A DNA stretch of 64,000 nt, from contig CAYTBN010000024.1 in the NCBI GenBank assembly GCA_964436045.1, positions 1 through 64,000 on the forward strand, in the 5' to 3' direction. The notes under the pieces were generated by a model. It saw only the letters and a list, made by a program, of their open reading frames with translations, did no database searches and was not told where the DNA came from. The stretch's first letter is position 1, and each line of letters opens with the position of its first letter. This document shows, piece after piece, positions 49,820-59,092 of this stretch. Origin of the DNA: CAYTBN01 sp964436045 (GTDB lineage: Bacteria > Myxococcota_A > UBA796 > UBA9615 > CAYRNR01). The position numbers and the translations under genes are program-made.

Positions 49820-51748
49820 ATGACGCGCGTACTGATCGTAGAGGCGGCGGAAACCGACCGCGACCTCCTCTGGGCCTTCTTCAACGGCATCCAGTGCCAG
49901 GTGGACGTGGTCCCCTCGCTGGAGGAGGCCGAGGGGCTGTTCAACGAGCATCAGCACCGCCTGGTCATCGTCGACGTCCGTCCCCCGCGGGGTGACGGCT
50001 TCGAGATCGCCCGCCGGCTCAACGACCTGTCCCAGCGGCTGACCCCCTTCCTGTTCGTGAGCGGTACGGCGAACGAAGAGGAGGTGATGCGCCAGGCCGA
50101 TCCTCACCTGCAGGTCATCGGTCTGCTGCGCAAGCCGATCTTCATCGTCGATCTGGTCTACAAGGTCCGCGGCTTGGTGCCACTGCCGGACGAGACCGCG
50201 TTCCTGCAGCTGCTCGAGCGGCTGGAACCCGGTGATGCCGGTGTCAGTGGCCTCGATGAGCTGCTGCGCTCCAGCGGCGACCTCTCCCGGGTCTCGCTGG
50301 CGCGGGTTCTCTACGCCGTCTTCGAGACCCGCCGGACCGGCTGCCTGACCATCGCCTCGGGCGACGGCTTCGTCCGCTTCTACACGCGCCACGGCAACAT
50401 CATCTACCTGGAGAGCCAGCGCGAGCCGGACCGACTGCTCGCCTCCATGCGGCGCGCCGGGACCCTGGGTGACGATCGGCTGCCCAGCGAGGGTGACGCG
50501 GTCCGGCTGGAGGACGAGATCGGCCTGTTGCTGGCGACGCGGACGCTGGCGCCGCATCAGGTCCCGGCCGCGGTGACGGCGTTGCTGATCGAGGTGGTCG
50601 AGAACCTGGCCGCCGAGCAGTCCGGGGTGTTCCGGCTCGAACCCATCGACCCTCCGGCCGTGCTGGACGAGCCTTTCGGCGTGCTCAAGGTCCTGCTGGG
50701 GGTGTACACCCGGCGGGTGGCCAAGATGCCCGACCCGGTGGGCGAGATGGGGAACTCGGAGCTGGTCGTCCGCCTGCCCCTGGGGCTCGACCTCCCCCGC
50801 TGGAAGCTCCCCGCCGCCGAGATGCGGACCCTCCACCGCCTGCGGGCGATGGTCGGCCGGCCCGTGGTCCTCGAGGACTTCCTGCGGGTATACGCCGAGG
50901 GCGATCTCGACGCCCAGCGGTCGCTGCGGTCGCTGCTCGACACGCTCGAAGCGATTGGCTACCTGGACTTCCGGCCACCGCTGTTCTCCGAGGAGGACGC
51001 CCGGATCTGCCGTGAGCTGCTCGAGGAAGCCTACCGGATCCGCCACCTCGACCACTTCAGTCTGCTCCGCGTCCGCGCGACCGATTCGGCGGAGAAGGTG
51101 AAGCAGGCCTACCTGGACGCGTCGAGGATGTACCATCCCGATCGTTACTACACACGTCCGGACCGGGTCTGTGCCCTGGCGAGTCATATCCAGTCCCGCT
51201 ACCAGGACGCCCAGGAGACCTTGGGCAACGAGAAACGGCGCAAGCTGTATCTCAGCGCCATGGACGACTCCGCGCTGCGCCGGGCCGGCGGATCGGACAA
51301 GGATCTTCTCGATCCCGCCCGCGCGACGATCTTCTGGAAGCAGGCCGAGCGTTTCATCCGGGCCCGCAAGTGGGAAGACGCGCAGAAGCTGCTCGATGAG
51401 GCGGTTCGCTTCGATCCGGGCAAGGCGATCTACATCGCCACCCGTGCCTGGGTGGTCTACCAGCGGGATCCCAGGGGCAACGCCAACGTGGCCCTCGACG
51501 GCCTGCGCCGCGCCATCGACATCTCCAACAACTGCGACAAGGCCCACTACTACATGGGCATGATCGCAAAACAGGCTGACGAGCCCTCCAAGGCGGAGCT
51601 CTACTTCAGCCGCGCGGTCGCGGCGAACTCCAACAACTTCGAGGCGAGCCGGGAACTGCGGCTCCTCGAACGCCGCTCCACCAGCAGCTCGGATCCTGCC
51701 GTCAAGAAGAGCTTCCTCTCCGGGCTGTTCGGTCGCAAGAAAAGCTGA
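49820..51748 (+). CDS. Receiver - DUF4388 - J-domain - TPR multidomain protein
   Basis: A 642-residue cytoplasmic protein. Residues 1-120 form a response-regulator receiver (MTRVLIVEAAETDRDLLW; candidate phosphorylation site Asp52 in IVDVRPPRGDG; Lys105 in LRKPI), though the usual acidic pair near residue 8 is degenerate. Residues about 150-280 are DUF4388/PatA-like (RTGCLTIASGDGFVRFYTRHGNIIYLES). Residues about 411-475 are a J domain with HPD at 439-441, which stimulates Hsp70 ATPase. The C-terminus has tetratricopeptide helices. Such architectures are common in Myxococcota and link a signal to Hsp70 or to polarity/gliding; here the partner kinase is unknown. Confidence 0.82.
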   Translation: MTRVLIVEAAETDRDLLWAFFNGIQCQVDVVPSLEEAEGLFNEHQHRLVIVDVRPPRGDGFEIARRLNDLSQRLTPFLFVSGTANEEEVMRQADPHLQVIGLLRKPIFIVDLVYKVRGLVPLPDETAFLQLLERLEPGDAGVSGLDELLRSSGDLSRVSLARVLYAVFETRRTGCLTIASGDGFVRFYTRHGNIIYLESQREPDRLLASMRRAGTLGDDRLPSEGDAVRLEDEIGLLLATRTLAPHQVPAAVTALLIEVVENLAAEQSGVFRLEPIDPPAVLDEPFGVLKVLLGVYTRRVAKMPDPVGEMGNSELVVRLPLGLDLPRWKLPAAEMRTLHRLRAMVGRPVVLEDFLRVYAEGDLDAQRSLRSLLDTLEAIGYLDFRPPLFSEEDARICRELLEEAYRIRHLDHFSLLRVRATDSAEKVKQAYLDASRMYHPDRYYTRPDRVCALASHIQSRYQDAQETLGNEKRRKLYLSAMDDSALRRAGGSDKDLLDPARATIFWKQAERFIRARKWEDAQKLLDEAVRFDPGKAIYIATRAWVVYQRDPRGNANVALDGLRRAIDISNNCDKAHYYMGMIAKQADEPSKAELYFSRAVAANSNNFEASRELRLLERRSTSSSDPAVKKSFLSGLFGRKKS

Positions 51749-51829
51749 TCGCCACCTGGCGCTGTCGCCGCACTCCCTCTCCTCCCCGGGTCGCGCGCGG
51801 CCCGTTCCTCCTGGTGGGGGGACTCGTGT

Positions 51830-51835
51830 ACAATG
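51830..51835 (+). promoter_or_regulatory. -10 box of the Asp-rich lipoprotein gene
   Basis: TACAAT (5 of 6 to TATAAT), preceded directly by TG. No good -35 box stands 16-18 bases upstream. The ATG at 51859 follows an AGGAGG site. Confidence 0.4.
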
Positions 51836-51858
51836 CCCGGCGAATCAGGAGGTTTGGC

Positions 51859-52821
51859 ATGCGCTGGTGGCTGATGGTCTCCCTCTGTATCGCGGCTCTG
51901 CTCGCGGTGGGCTGTGCGACGGGCGACGTCGACGACGTTGTCGCGGGGGATGACGACGACGTTGCCGCCGACGACGACGACGACGACGACGATGACGACG
52001 ACAGCTACGAGCCCCCACCGGCGCTGGGTCCCGACTTCGAGTGGGATCCCGACGACCTGGAGGGCGCGCTGAACCTGTCCGTCGAGGCCCTGTACTACAC
52101 CGTGCCCGGGTTCACCCTCTCGCTGGTCGAGACCATGGAGGATCTGACCGAACAGTACAGTACCGAGGACTGCCCGACCGTGGAGTTCAGCGGCCCGCCC
52201 GACGCGGTGCTCAAGACGGTCACCGGCGGGTGCACGGCGGGGGAGATGGAATTTGCCGGCGCCTACTCGTTGCTGGACGAGGACGCGGGTAGCTTCCACA
52301 TCTACACCTGGTCCGCGGAACAGTTCTACATCCGGCCCGCCGATTCAGGAGTCGACGGACGTGAGGACGTGGAGGACGACGAGTACTTCTTCCACGGCCT
52401 GGTGGAGTGGAGCTACGACGGCCAGAACGTGCTCGGCACCTTCGGCCAGGGGTTGGGCGAGCTGGACGCCAACACCGGCTTCGAGGCCCACTACGTGGGG
52501 CTGGCGCCCGACGTCCCCGAGTGGAACCACGTGTATCTCAAGGGCAACAGCACCGCCCGGCTCAACGCCGACCAGGAGGTCGAGTACACCCACGACCTGT
52601 ACGTGTCCTCCAACGGTTTCTACTCCTTCACGTCCAACGCCGTGACCATCGTGAGCGACGAACAAATCTGCACCGACGAGCCGCTCAGCGGCGGGATCAC
52701 CATCACCGGCTCCCCGCTGACCATCATGTTCATGCCCGACGGTGAGACCGCCTGTGACGGCACGGTCAACGTGATGGCCGGTGTCGAGCAGATCGGCTAC
52801 TACACCGAGGCGATCTGGTAA
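51859..52821 (+). CDS. Lipoprotein with long Asp linker
   Basis: A 320-residue lipoprotein with lipobox AVGC (Cys19), followed by a linker of Asp runs (GDDDDVAADD and a run of eleven Asp). The mature domain of about 250 residues is unassigned, mostly beta, with cysteines at four positions. AGGAGG lies seven bases upstream of the ATG, preferred over an in-frame GTG/ATG upstream. The next gene starts 34 bases after its stop, possibly co-transcribed. No family is recognised. Confidence 0.68.
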   Translation: MRWWLMVSLCIAALLAVGCATGDVDDVVAGDDDDVAADDDDDDDDDDDSYEPPPALGPDFEWDPDDLEGALNLSVEALYYTVPGFTLSLVETMEDLTEQYSTEDCPTVEFSGPPDAVLKTVTGGCTAGEMEFAGAYSLLDEDAGSFHIYTWSAEQFYIRPADSGVDGREDVEDDEYFFHGLVEWSYDGQNVLGTFGQGLGELDANTGFEAHYVGLAPDVPEWNHVYLKGNSTARLNADQEVEYTHDLYVSSNGFYSFTSNAVTIVSDEQICTDEPLSGGITITGSPLTIMFMPDGETACDGTVNVMAGVEQIGYYTEAIW

Positions 52822-52855
52822 CCGCCGTCGGATCTCTGCCCAGGGGCGGCGGCAG

Positions 52856-55135
52856 GTGGGAGACGACACGAGCGGAATCGCCCCCGGCCGTCGTCGAGGA
52901 CGAGACGGGCACGCCCGCTCCGGGCGTCGATGGGCACCGCTGGTGTTGCTGGCGTGGATCCCGCTGTGGCCCCTGCTGACCCAGCGCAAGGTGGTGCTCC
53001 AGCACGACCTGTTCCTCTCCGACCTGCTCCACAGCCACCTCCCGTACCGGGCGTTTCTGGGGCGTGAGCTCGCCTCGGGGCGCTTCCCGCTCTGGATGCC
53101 GGACGTGTACTCGGGCGTACCCTTCCTGGCCCAGATCGAGGCAGCGCCCCTGTGGATTCCCAGCTGGGTGCTGCACGGGCTGTTCTCGCCCCACGTGGCC
53201 TTCAACCTCTCGGTGGCGCTGACGGTCCTGCTGGCCGGGATCGGCGCCTGGCTGCTGTGCCGGGAGCTGGGAGCCCTGCCCGCGGCCGCGGTGGTGGGGG
53301 GCATCGCCTTTGCCCTGTGCGGGTTCAACGTCTGCCATATCAAGCACCCGAACCTGCACGCTGCGGCGGCGATGGCGCCCTGGGTGCTGTGGGCGGTCGA
53401 GCGGGCGCTGGCCCGGGCCGACGGTCGCGCCTGGCCGTGGGTGGGGGCGTTGATCGGCGTACAGCTGCTGGCCGGGGGTCCCCAGGTGGCCTACTTCACC
53501 CTGCTGGCGGCATCGGGCAGGGTGGCGTGGCGGCTGATCGCCGCGGGCCGGGGCGCCGTGCAGGCCCGCGGGCTCGCGATCCTGCGGATCCCCATGCTGG
53601 AGGGGGGCGGCTTCGTCCTCGCCATCGTCATCGGCTTCGCCCTGGCGGCCGCGGCCCTGTTGCCAGCGTGGGAACACACCGCGCTCTCACCCCGGGCGAG
53701 CGGCATGAGCTGGGAGGACGCGACCCGCTACCCCTATCCACCCGCGGACCTGATGACCTTCGTTCTGCCGCGGGTGCGGGGCAGCGTCTGGAACGTGACC
53801 TACCCCGGCGGCGAGACCTTCCAGTGGGAGAACTACGGGTTCGTCGGGCTGTCGACCCTGCTGCTGGCGGTGATGGGCGCCGTCGCCGCCATCCGCGGAC
53901 ACGCGCAGCGACGCGGGAGGTACTGGCTCGTGGTCCTGGTTGCCGCCGGGCTGCTGATGCTGGGTCCGGCCACACCCCTGTATCGCCTGGCATGGCTCGG
54001 GGTCCCCGGCATGGACCTGTTCCGCTTTCCTTCGCGTTTTGTCGTGCTGGTGGACCTGGCGCTGGCGGTGCTCGCGAGCCTCGGTTGTTCGGCCCTGCTG
54101 GCGCGCTTGGAATCCGTGGGCACGGCGGCGCGCGTCGTTCCCCTGGTCCTCGTCGGCCTGGTGACGGTCGAGCTGTCGATCCAGCAACCGACCCAGCTGC
54201 CGATGGATGACGCCGCACCCTGGCGGGCCGCCAGCCCGGTGGCGGCAGCCATCGCCGCGGACGGCGGCAGCGGCCGGACCTTCCACCTGGACGACTATCA
54301 GGTCTGGGACGAGGTTTGCCGCCGGAACCTTGGATTCCGGGCCGGGTTCGAGCCCTTCCAGCGGCTGGCAGGGGTCCCGCTGGCGAGCTCCGGGGTGCTG
54401 ATGGGCCTGCGCTCCCCCGGGGGGTACGTGGCCATGCCCCACGTTCGAGTGGCGCGATTCTGGACACCGTTCCAGCACTACTTCCTGGACGTGATCCACC
54501 AGCCACCCCAGTGGAACGCCGACGCCCGCACCCCCGGCGCCCACTTCCAGGGTGCGCTGGACCGTTCCGCCGTTCGCTACGTGCTGACCGGCGAGCCGAT
54601 CGTCGATGCCGCCCGCTACCAGGCGCTGGCCGCGTTCCCCGACATCCCGCTCTACCTGCAGGTCAACGTGGCGGCCCTGCCCCGGGCCTACGTGGCCACC
54701 CGCTGGGTGCCGGTGGAGGATACCGCTGGCGCGGCCCGGTGGATGTTCCGCGACGGGCTGGCTTTTCCCGGTGTACCCGCCATCGAGGGTGCCGCGGAGC
54801 CCCCGGAGGGCGACCCGGAGGAGCCGGTCGCTGTTCAGCTGGTCGAGCGGGGGACGGACCGCCTGGAGATCGAACTGGCCGGGGCCCCGTCCGGTTGGCT
54901 GGTGATCGCCGACAGCTGGGATCCGGGCTGGCGCGCGACCGTGGACGGGGAGCCGTCGCCGATCCTACCGGCCAACGGCTTCCAGCGGGCGATCCGCGTG
55001 CCGGCCGGTGCCCGGCGGGTCGAGCTGCGGTACCGGCCGCCGGGACTCTTCGGCGGCCTCGCCCTGACCGCCACGGCTGCCATCGCGCTGACCGGCTGGT
55101 TCGCCCTGGTCCGGCGCCGCCGTCAGGTCGCCTGA
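52856..55135 (+). CDS. YfhO-family membrane protein (GT-C-like)
   Basis: A 759-residue membrane protein with about eleven hydrophobic segments in its first 480 residues and a C-terminal soluble domain. The YfhO pattern is seen in FLSDLLHSHLPYRAFLG, in LWMPDVYSGVPFLAQIEAA, and in the terminal beta domain SWDPGWRATVDGEP. YfhO proteins are GT-C-type glycosyltransferases (in Bacillus, modifying lipoteichoic acid) or transporters of undefined role. A GTG at 52856 with AGGGGC upstream is preferred over the longer frame (GTG at 52781), which would overlap the previous gene. Its end overlaps the methyltransferase gene by 13 bases. Confidence 0.8.
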   Translation: MGDDTSGIAPGRRRGRDGHARSGRRWAPLVLLAWIPLWPLLTQRKVVLQHDLFLSDLLHSHLPYRAFLGRELASGRFPLWMPDVYSGVPFLAQIEAAPLWIPSWVLHGLFSPHVAFNLSVALTVLLAGIGAWLLCRELGALPAAAVVGGIAFALCGFNVCHIKHPNLHAAAAMAPWVLWAVERALARADGRAWPWVGALIGVQLLAGGPQVAYFTLLAASGRVAWRLIAAGRGAVQARGLAILRIPMLEGGGFVLAIVIGFALAAAALLPAWEHTALSPRASGMSWEDATRYPYPPADLMTFVLPRVRGSVWNVTYPGGETFQWENYGFVGLSTLLLAVMGAVAAIRGHAQRRGRYWLVVLVAAGLLMLGPATPLYRLAWLGVPGMDLFRFPSRFVVLVDLALAVLASLGCSALLARLESVGTAARVVPLVLVGLVTVELSIQQPTQLPMDDAAPWRAASPVAAAIAADGGSGRTFHLDDYQVWDEVCRRNLGFRAGFEPFQRLAGVPLASSGVLMGLRSPGGYVAMPHVRVARFWTPFQHYFLDVIHQPPQWNADARTPGAHFQGALDRSAVRYVLTGEPIVDAARYQALAAFPDIPLYLQVNVAALPRAYVATRWVPVEDTAGAARWMFRDGLAFPGVPAIEGAAEPPEGDPEEPVAVQLVERGTDRLEIELAGAPSGWLVIADSWDPGWRATVDGEPSPILPANGFQRAIRVPAGARRVELRYRPPGLFGGLALTATAAIALTGWFALVRRRRQVA

Positions 55136-56823
55136 TCTCCCGCGGGCCGTCCGCGGCCGCGCCGGTACGACCTCTCCCACTGACGCTCCCAGCCGGCGAT
55201 GGCGCGGACCGCAGACAGCATCCGATCCAGCCAGTCGCCGACCTCGGCGGCCGGTATCCCCAGGGCCTGCAGCAGCGAACCCTCGAAGAGCCGCCGATCG
55301 GTCCGCTCCAGCTCCCGATCCAGCCGTCCGATCGGCCGACGATCGAGGGGGACGAGGGTGAGCTGGGCCAGCCGGCCCGGGTCGGGGACCCGCAGCGTCA
55401 ACAGATCGCCGACCTCGGTCTTGATCTTGCCCTCGTTGCTGACCCTCCCGTGGGCGTAGCGCTCCAGGAACGTCCAGCCGCTGTTGAGGGCGACCAGCAG
55501 CGGCGAAAGCTCGATGCCATCCCGGGGTCGCAAGGCGATCAGGTTGTTGTTGACCAGCGCACCCTGGGGATTGGCCGACACCAGATGCCGATACTGGACG
55601 GTCCTGGTCCACAGGATCGGCGCCGGGCCGCCCGTGGGCACGGTGAACCAGCGCGACGTGCCATCCTTACGTTCGCGTCCTTGGCAGGTTGCGCGGCGGT
55701 GCATGGCGTGGGGCTCGCCCTCAGCGGCGTGCAGCAGGGAGGCGACCGTGGGCGCCTCCGCGTCTCCGGGACGCAGGGCGAGCAGTCGCCGGGGTAGCGC
55801 GGCCGGGTCGACCGTGAGGTGGTCCAGCTCCATCGGAGACACGACGATGGGCCGAAGGCGGTCGGGCGGTCCCTCCCAACGCTGGCCCAGGCGATTGACC
55901 CCGTCGCGGAACAGGAAGAACCCGTCGGCGCCGGTCTTGATCCCGAACCGCGCCTCGACCAGCTCCCCGAGGGGGCGAAAGGCCGTCGGCAGCCGCGCCT
56001 GCAGCGCCTCCAGCACGGGAGGGGTACGCAGGTAGCCTCCCCAGGGCCGGCCGTCGGCCAGCAGCGCTGCGGCCACGCTCCGCCGGGCAGGCGAGGCGTC
56101 GTCCGCCGGCTCCACCAGCCGGACGAAATGGGCACGGTATGGGTCCTCCTGCCCGCGGAGCTTGCGGGCCAGCAGCAGGACGGCGCGGGTCCGCGCCTCC
56201 GGGAACCACGGCTCCACGGCCGACTCCAGCACCTGGTCCATGTGGTAGTGCCGGGCCACGAAGGCCCGCAGGGGCGCCCCGTAACGCGAGGTCAACCAGG
56301 CGGCGCTGGACAGGAAGGCCAGCTGACCCCCGGGGCGCAAGTGGCGGGTCAGCTCGAACAGGAAGTAGCCGAGCAGGTCCGCCCGGCCCGCGCCGGGCAG
56401 GGAGAGCTCCCGGGAGTAGCGGCTGCGAAGCTCGCGCTTGCGCGCGGCGGGGATCGACTCCTGACGGAGGAAGGGAGGGTTGGCGATCACCGCGTCAAAG
56501 GGCGAATCCAGCGCCTCGCGGGGCAGCGAGAGGAAATCTCCCCGCACCAGCCGGGCATCGGGGCCGAGGGAGCGACGGGCGCTCTCGAGGGCCTCCGGAT
56601 CCGTGTCGACGCCCCACAGCTCGCCTGCCCCCCGGTCGTGCGCCGCGGCCAGCAGCGCGCCCGCGCCACAGGCGGGGTCGAGCACCCGCCCACCGCCCCG
56701 GGGAAGGGCGTGGTCCGCCATCCATCCCGCCACCCGCGGGTCGGTGAAATGCCGACCCCGCCGACGCCGGTCGACCGGGTCCATCGCGAGTTCCAGAATA
56801 CGGCCGTGTCGGTGTGCGTCCAT
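55123..56823 (-). CDS. N6-adenine-type DNA methyltransferase (Eco57I/TaqI-like), orphan
   Basis: A 566-residue SAM-dependent methyltransferase. Motif I VLDPACGAGALL (residues 47-58) binds SAM, and motif IV NPPF (115-118) is the catalytic tetrapeptide of gamma-class N6-adenine enzymes. GYFLFELTRHLRPGGQLAFLSS continues the catalytic domain. The C-terminal half (from about 290) ends in a segment (KIKTEVGDLLTLRVPDPGRLAQ) resembling the TaqI/Eco57I target-recognition domain. No restriction endonuclease gene adjoins it. A start at 56784 (Met14, GGRHF intact) is an alternative; neither has a good ribosome site. Confidence 0.82.
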   Translation of the reverse strand: MDAHRHGRILELAMDPVDRRRRGRHFTDPRVAGWMADHALPRGGGRVLDPACGAGALLAAAHDRGAGELWGVDTDPEALESARRSLGPDARLVRGDFLSLPREALDSPFDAVIANPPFLRQESIPAARKRELRSRYSRELSLPGAGRADLLGYFLFELTRHLRPGGQLAFLSSAAWLTSRYGAPLRAFVARHYHMDQVLESAVEPWFPEARTRAVLLLARKLRGQEDPYRAHFVRLVEPADDASPARRSVAAALLADGRPWGGYLRTPPVLEALQARLPTAFRPLGELVEARFGIKTGADGFFLFRDGVNRLGQRWEGPPDRLRPIVVSPMELDHLTVDPAALPRRLLALRPGDAEAPTVASLLHAAEGEPHAMHRRATCQGRERKDGTSRWFTVPTGGPAPILWTRTVQYRHLVSANPQGALVNNNLIALRPRDGIELSPLLVALNSGWTFLERYAHGRVSNEGKIKTEVGDLLTLRVPDPGRLAQLTLVPLDRRPIGRLDRELERTDRRLFEGSLLQALGIPAAEVGDWLDRMLSAVRAIAGWERQWERSYRRGRGRPAGDQAT

Positions 56824-56908
56824 GGCTTGCGGGTAGAGTTGTACCAGAACCACCCGCGGGGTAAGCTGCGCGCCGTCCAGATGGGTCGTGGAGGAGGCGG
56901 GATTCGAG

Positions 56909-57688
56909 ATGCAACGACGGGCAGGGCTGTGGACCGTGCTGGCGCTGACGGTGGCCTGGACCACGGCTGCGTGGGCCAGCGACGGCGAGGCGCTGATGCG
57001 GGCGCTGGACGATTCGATGGCCACCGCCGGCGAGCGGATCACGGTGCAGATGACCCGCACCACGGGGTCGGGCGCGCCCCGGGAGGCGGAGTTCGTGATG
57101 ACCACCCTGGCCCCGCTGGGTGAGGCCGCGCGCTCCAAGATCGTGTTCACCAAGCCGGCGGGCGTCGCGGGGACCGCCGTTTTGACGGTCGAGGAAGAGG
57201 GGAAACGCTCCCAGTGGGTCTACGTGCCCGAGGTGGGCATGGTCCGCAAGCTCGCGAGCCCGGACCGCACCGAGGCCTTCGCCGGAACCGACTTCACCCT
57301 CGAGGATCTGAAGCTGCGCTCGGACTTCGCGAATCGCAGCTACCGGGTACTGCGGACCGAGAGCTACGAGGGCGCCGAGTGCACGGTGATCGAGGACACG
57401 GCGGCCAACGAGAAGGAGCAGAAATACAGCGGCTACGGCAAGGTCCTGCTGTGGGTCGAGCAGGGTCGCTGGCTCGTCTGGAAGGTCGAATTCTTCGACG
57501 AGCAGGGTCGGTTGCAAAAGATCCTGACCGCCCACGATCTGCATCAATACGGCGACCGGTGGCGCTTCGACACGGCGAAGATGACCCACCTGCTCGACGG
57601 GAGCACCACCACCTTCGCCGGCAGCCAACGGGAGACTGACGTTGCGCTCACCAAGTCGGACTTCGCGCCGACCGTGCTGGGCGATTGA
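56909..57688 (+). CDS. LolA-like outer-membrane lipoprotein-sorting protein
   Basis: A 259-residue secreted protein with signal peptide (to about WAS-D). The mature chain matches the LolA-like/DUF-type beta half-barrel group found with MMPL transporters: VQMTRTTGSGAPREAEFVM, KIVFTKPAGVAGTAVLTV, QWVYVPEVGMVRKLASPDRTEAFAGTDFTLEDL. Proteins of this type carry lipids or lipoproteins across the periplasm. GGAGGAGG precedes the ATG by ten bases. It is first in an operon with the beta-barrel, the MMPL transporter and a lipoprotein; its 3' end overlaps the next gene by 47 bases. Confidence 0.85.
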   Translation: MQRRAGLWTVLALTVAWTTAAWASDGEALMRALDDSMATAGERITVQMTRTTGSGAPREAEFVMTTLAPLGEAARSKIVFTKPAGVAGTAVLTVEEEGKRSQWVYVPEVGMVRKLASPDRTEAFAGTDFTLEDLKLRSDFANRSYRVLRTESYEGAECTVIEDTAANEKEQKYSGYGKVLLWVEQGRWLVWKVEFFDEQGRLQKILTAHDLHQYGDRWRFDTAKMTHLLDGSTTTFAGSQRETDVALTKSDFAPTVLGD

Positions 57689-59084
57689 ACGGGGGCTGAC
57701 GCCCCTGCTGGTCGCCACGGCCTTCGCGCTGTGGGCGCCAGCGGTCGCCAGTGGTGCGGGGGACGCCGAACCGTCGCTGAGCTTCGGCGGCGAGCTGGAC
57801 TGGAGCCTGTTCGGCTACCTCCGCGACTATGACCCGGGCGGCGCGGTCCCCGGCCGCAACCAGATCCAGGTCCAGCCCCACCTCAAGGCCCGCGCTGGCA
57901 AGCTGGGGGCGACGGTCGAGTTGCAGTTCCGCCACGACTTCGTCGATCCCGAGCGCAGCCGGATCCTGCTGATGGATGCCTACGCCCAGGCCCGCTGGGG
58001 CGGTTTCAAGATCCGCGCGGGCAACCAGATCATCCGCTGGGGCCGGATGGACATGCGTCCGGCACTCGATCTGCTCACGCCGCGGGACTACGACGAGCTG
58101 TGGGATCCCGAGCGGCTCGCGACCCCCGCGCTGCTGCTGTCCTACGGACACCCGTCGGTTGCTCTGTCGGTGGCCTGGCTGCCCACCTTCACGCCCAGTC
58201 GCTACCCGGTCCACGACGACCACCGCTGGCACGTGTTGCGCTCCCAGCCGGAGCTCGGCGTGGCGGGCAGCGAGACCTTCCCGATCCACTACCGCGAGTA
58301 CCGGGAGCCGGAGATCACCGGCGATCCCGCGTTCCTCGACGGGCAGTACGCCACCCGGCTCGAGCTGTTCCTGCCCAGCATCGACCTGGGCGTCCAGGGT
58401 TATTACGGTTGGGACCTGTTGCCCACCTATCACCGCTTCGAGGGCCTCAACGGGGACGTCATGGAGCCCACGGCCCAGGACCTGATCACCTTCCTCGACG
58501 AGGGCGTCGAGGTGGCGCTGATCCCGGTGTTCGCCCACAAGGGCGTGGTCGGCGGCGACTTCGCCCTCGTGCTCGGGCGGGTGGTGGTCAAGGGCGAGGT
58601 CGCCTACACCTTCACCCCGGATGCGGCACACGAGCGCTGCGAGGTGCCCGATCCCTACCTGCAGGGCACGGTCGGTGTGGAGTGGATCGCCAACGACATC
58701 GTCGGCAACCAGGATCTGCAGCTGCGCTTCGAGATCGCCGGTGACCACGAGCTGCCCCCCAGCGACGACGGGGTGATCAACCGGGATGACCACTGCGACG
58801 TGCCCGCGACCGCGACCCCCATCGTGGACGTGAACCACCTGTCCATGCTTGCGTTCTACGGCAACGTGCAGTGGGCGTTCTCCGACCACGTGGCCCTGGA
58901 TCTGCGGGGGTTCGTGGGAATCGAGGGGGACTACTTGCTGCGCACCGAGCTGTCCTACACCGCCCGGGACCGGCTGCGGCTGGGCCTGGGCCTGTTGTTG
59001 CTCGGTGGTTTCGAGGACGACAGCTTCATGGCCCACTACGACAGCAACGACAGGGTGGAGTTCCGAGCCACCTACTTGTTTTGA
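57642..59084 (+). CDS. Outer-membrane beta-barrel protein of the MMPL operon
   Basis: A 480-residue protein with a hydrophobic signal (GLTPLLVATAFALWAPAVASGAG) and a body of alternating strands, ending in Phe as outer-membrane barrels do (FRATYLF). It resembles the DUF1302/alginate-export type of barrel: GGELDWSLFGYLRDY, RLEVFLPS-like strands, and FEDDSFMAHYDSNDRVEF at the end. It has a TTG start with GGAG seven bases upstream inside the LolA-like gene; shorter starts are not excluded. In such three-gene sets the barrel is the outer-membrane pore for an MMPL pump. That role here is inference. Confidence 0.75.
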   Translation: MRSPSRTSRRPCWAIERGLTPLLVATAFALWAPAVASGAGDAEPSLSFGGELDWSLFGYLRDYDPGGAVPGRNQIQVQPHLKARAGKLGATVELQFRHDFVDPERSRILLMDAYAQARWGGFKIRAGNQIIRWGRMDMRPALDLLTPRDYDELWDPERLATPALLLSYGHPSVALSVAWLPTFTPSRYPVHDDHRWHVLRSQPELGVAGSETFPIHYREYREPEITGDPAFLDGQYATRLELFLPSIDLGVQGYYGWDLLPTYHRFEGLNGDVMEPTAQDLITFLDEGVEVALIPVFAHKGVVGGDFALVLGRVVVKGEVAYTFTPDAAHERCEVPDPYLQGTVGVEWIANDIVGNQDLQLRFEIAGDHELPPSDDGVINRDDHCDVPATATPIVDVNHLSMLAFYGNVQWAFSDHVALDLRGFVGIEGDYLLRTELSYTARDRLRLGLGLLLLGGFEDDSFMAHYDSNDRVEFRATYLF

Positions 59085-59092
59085 GTACCCAC

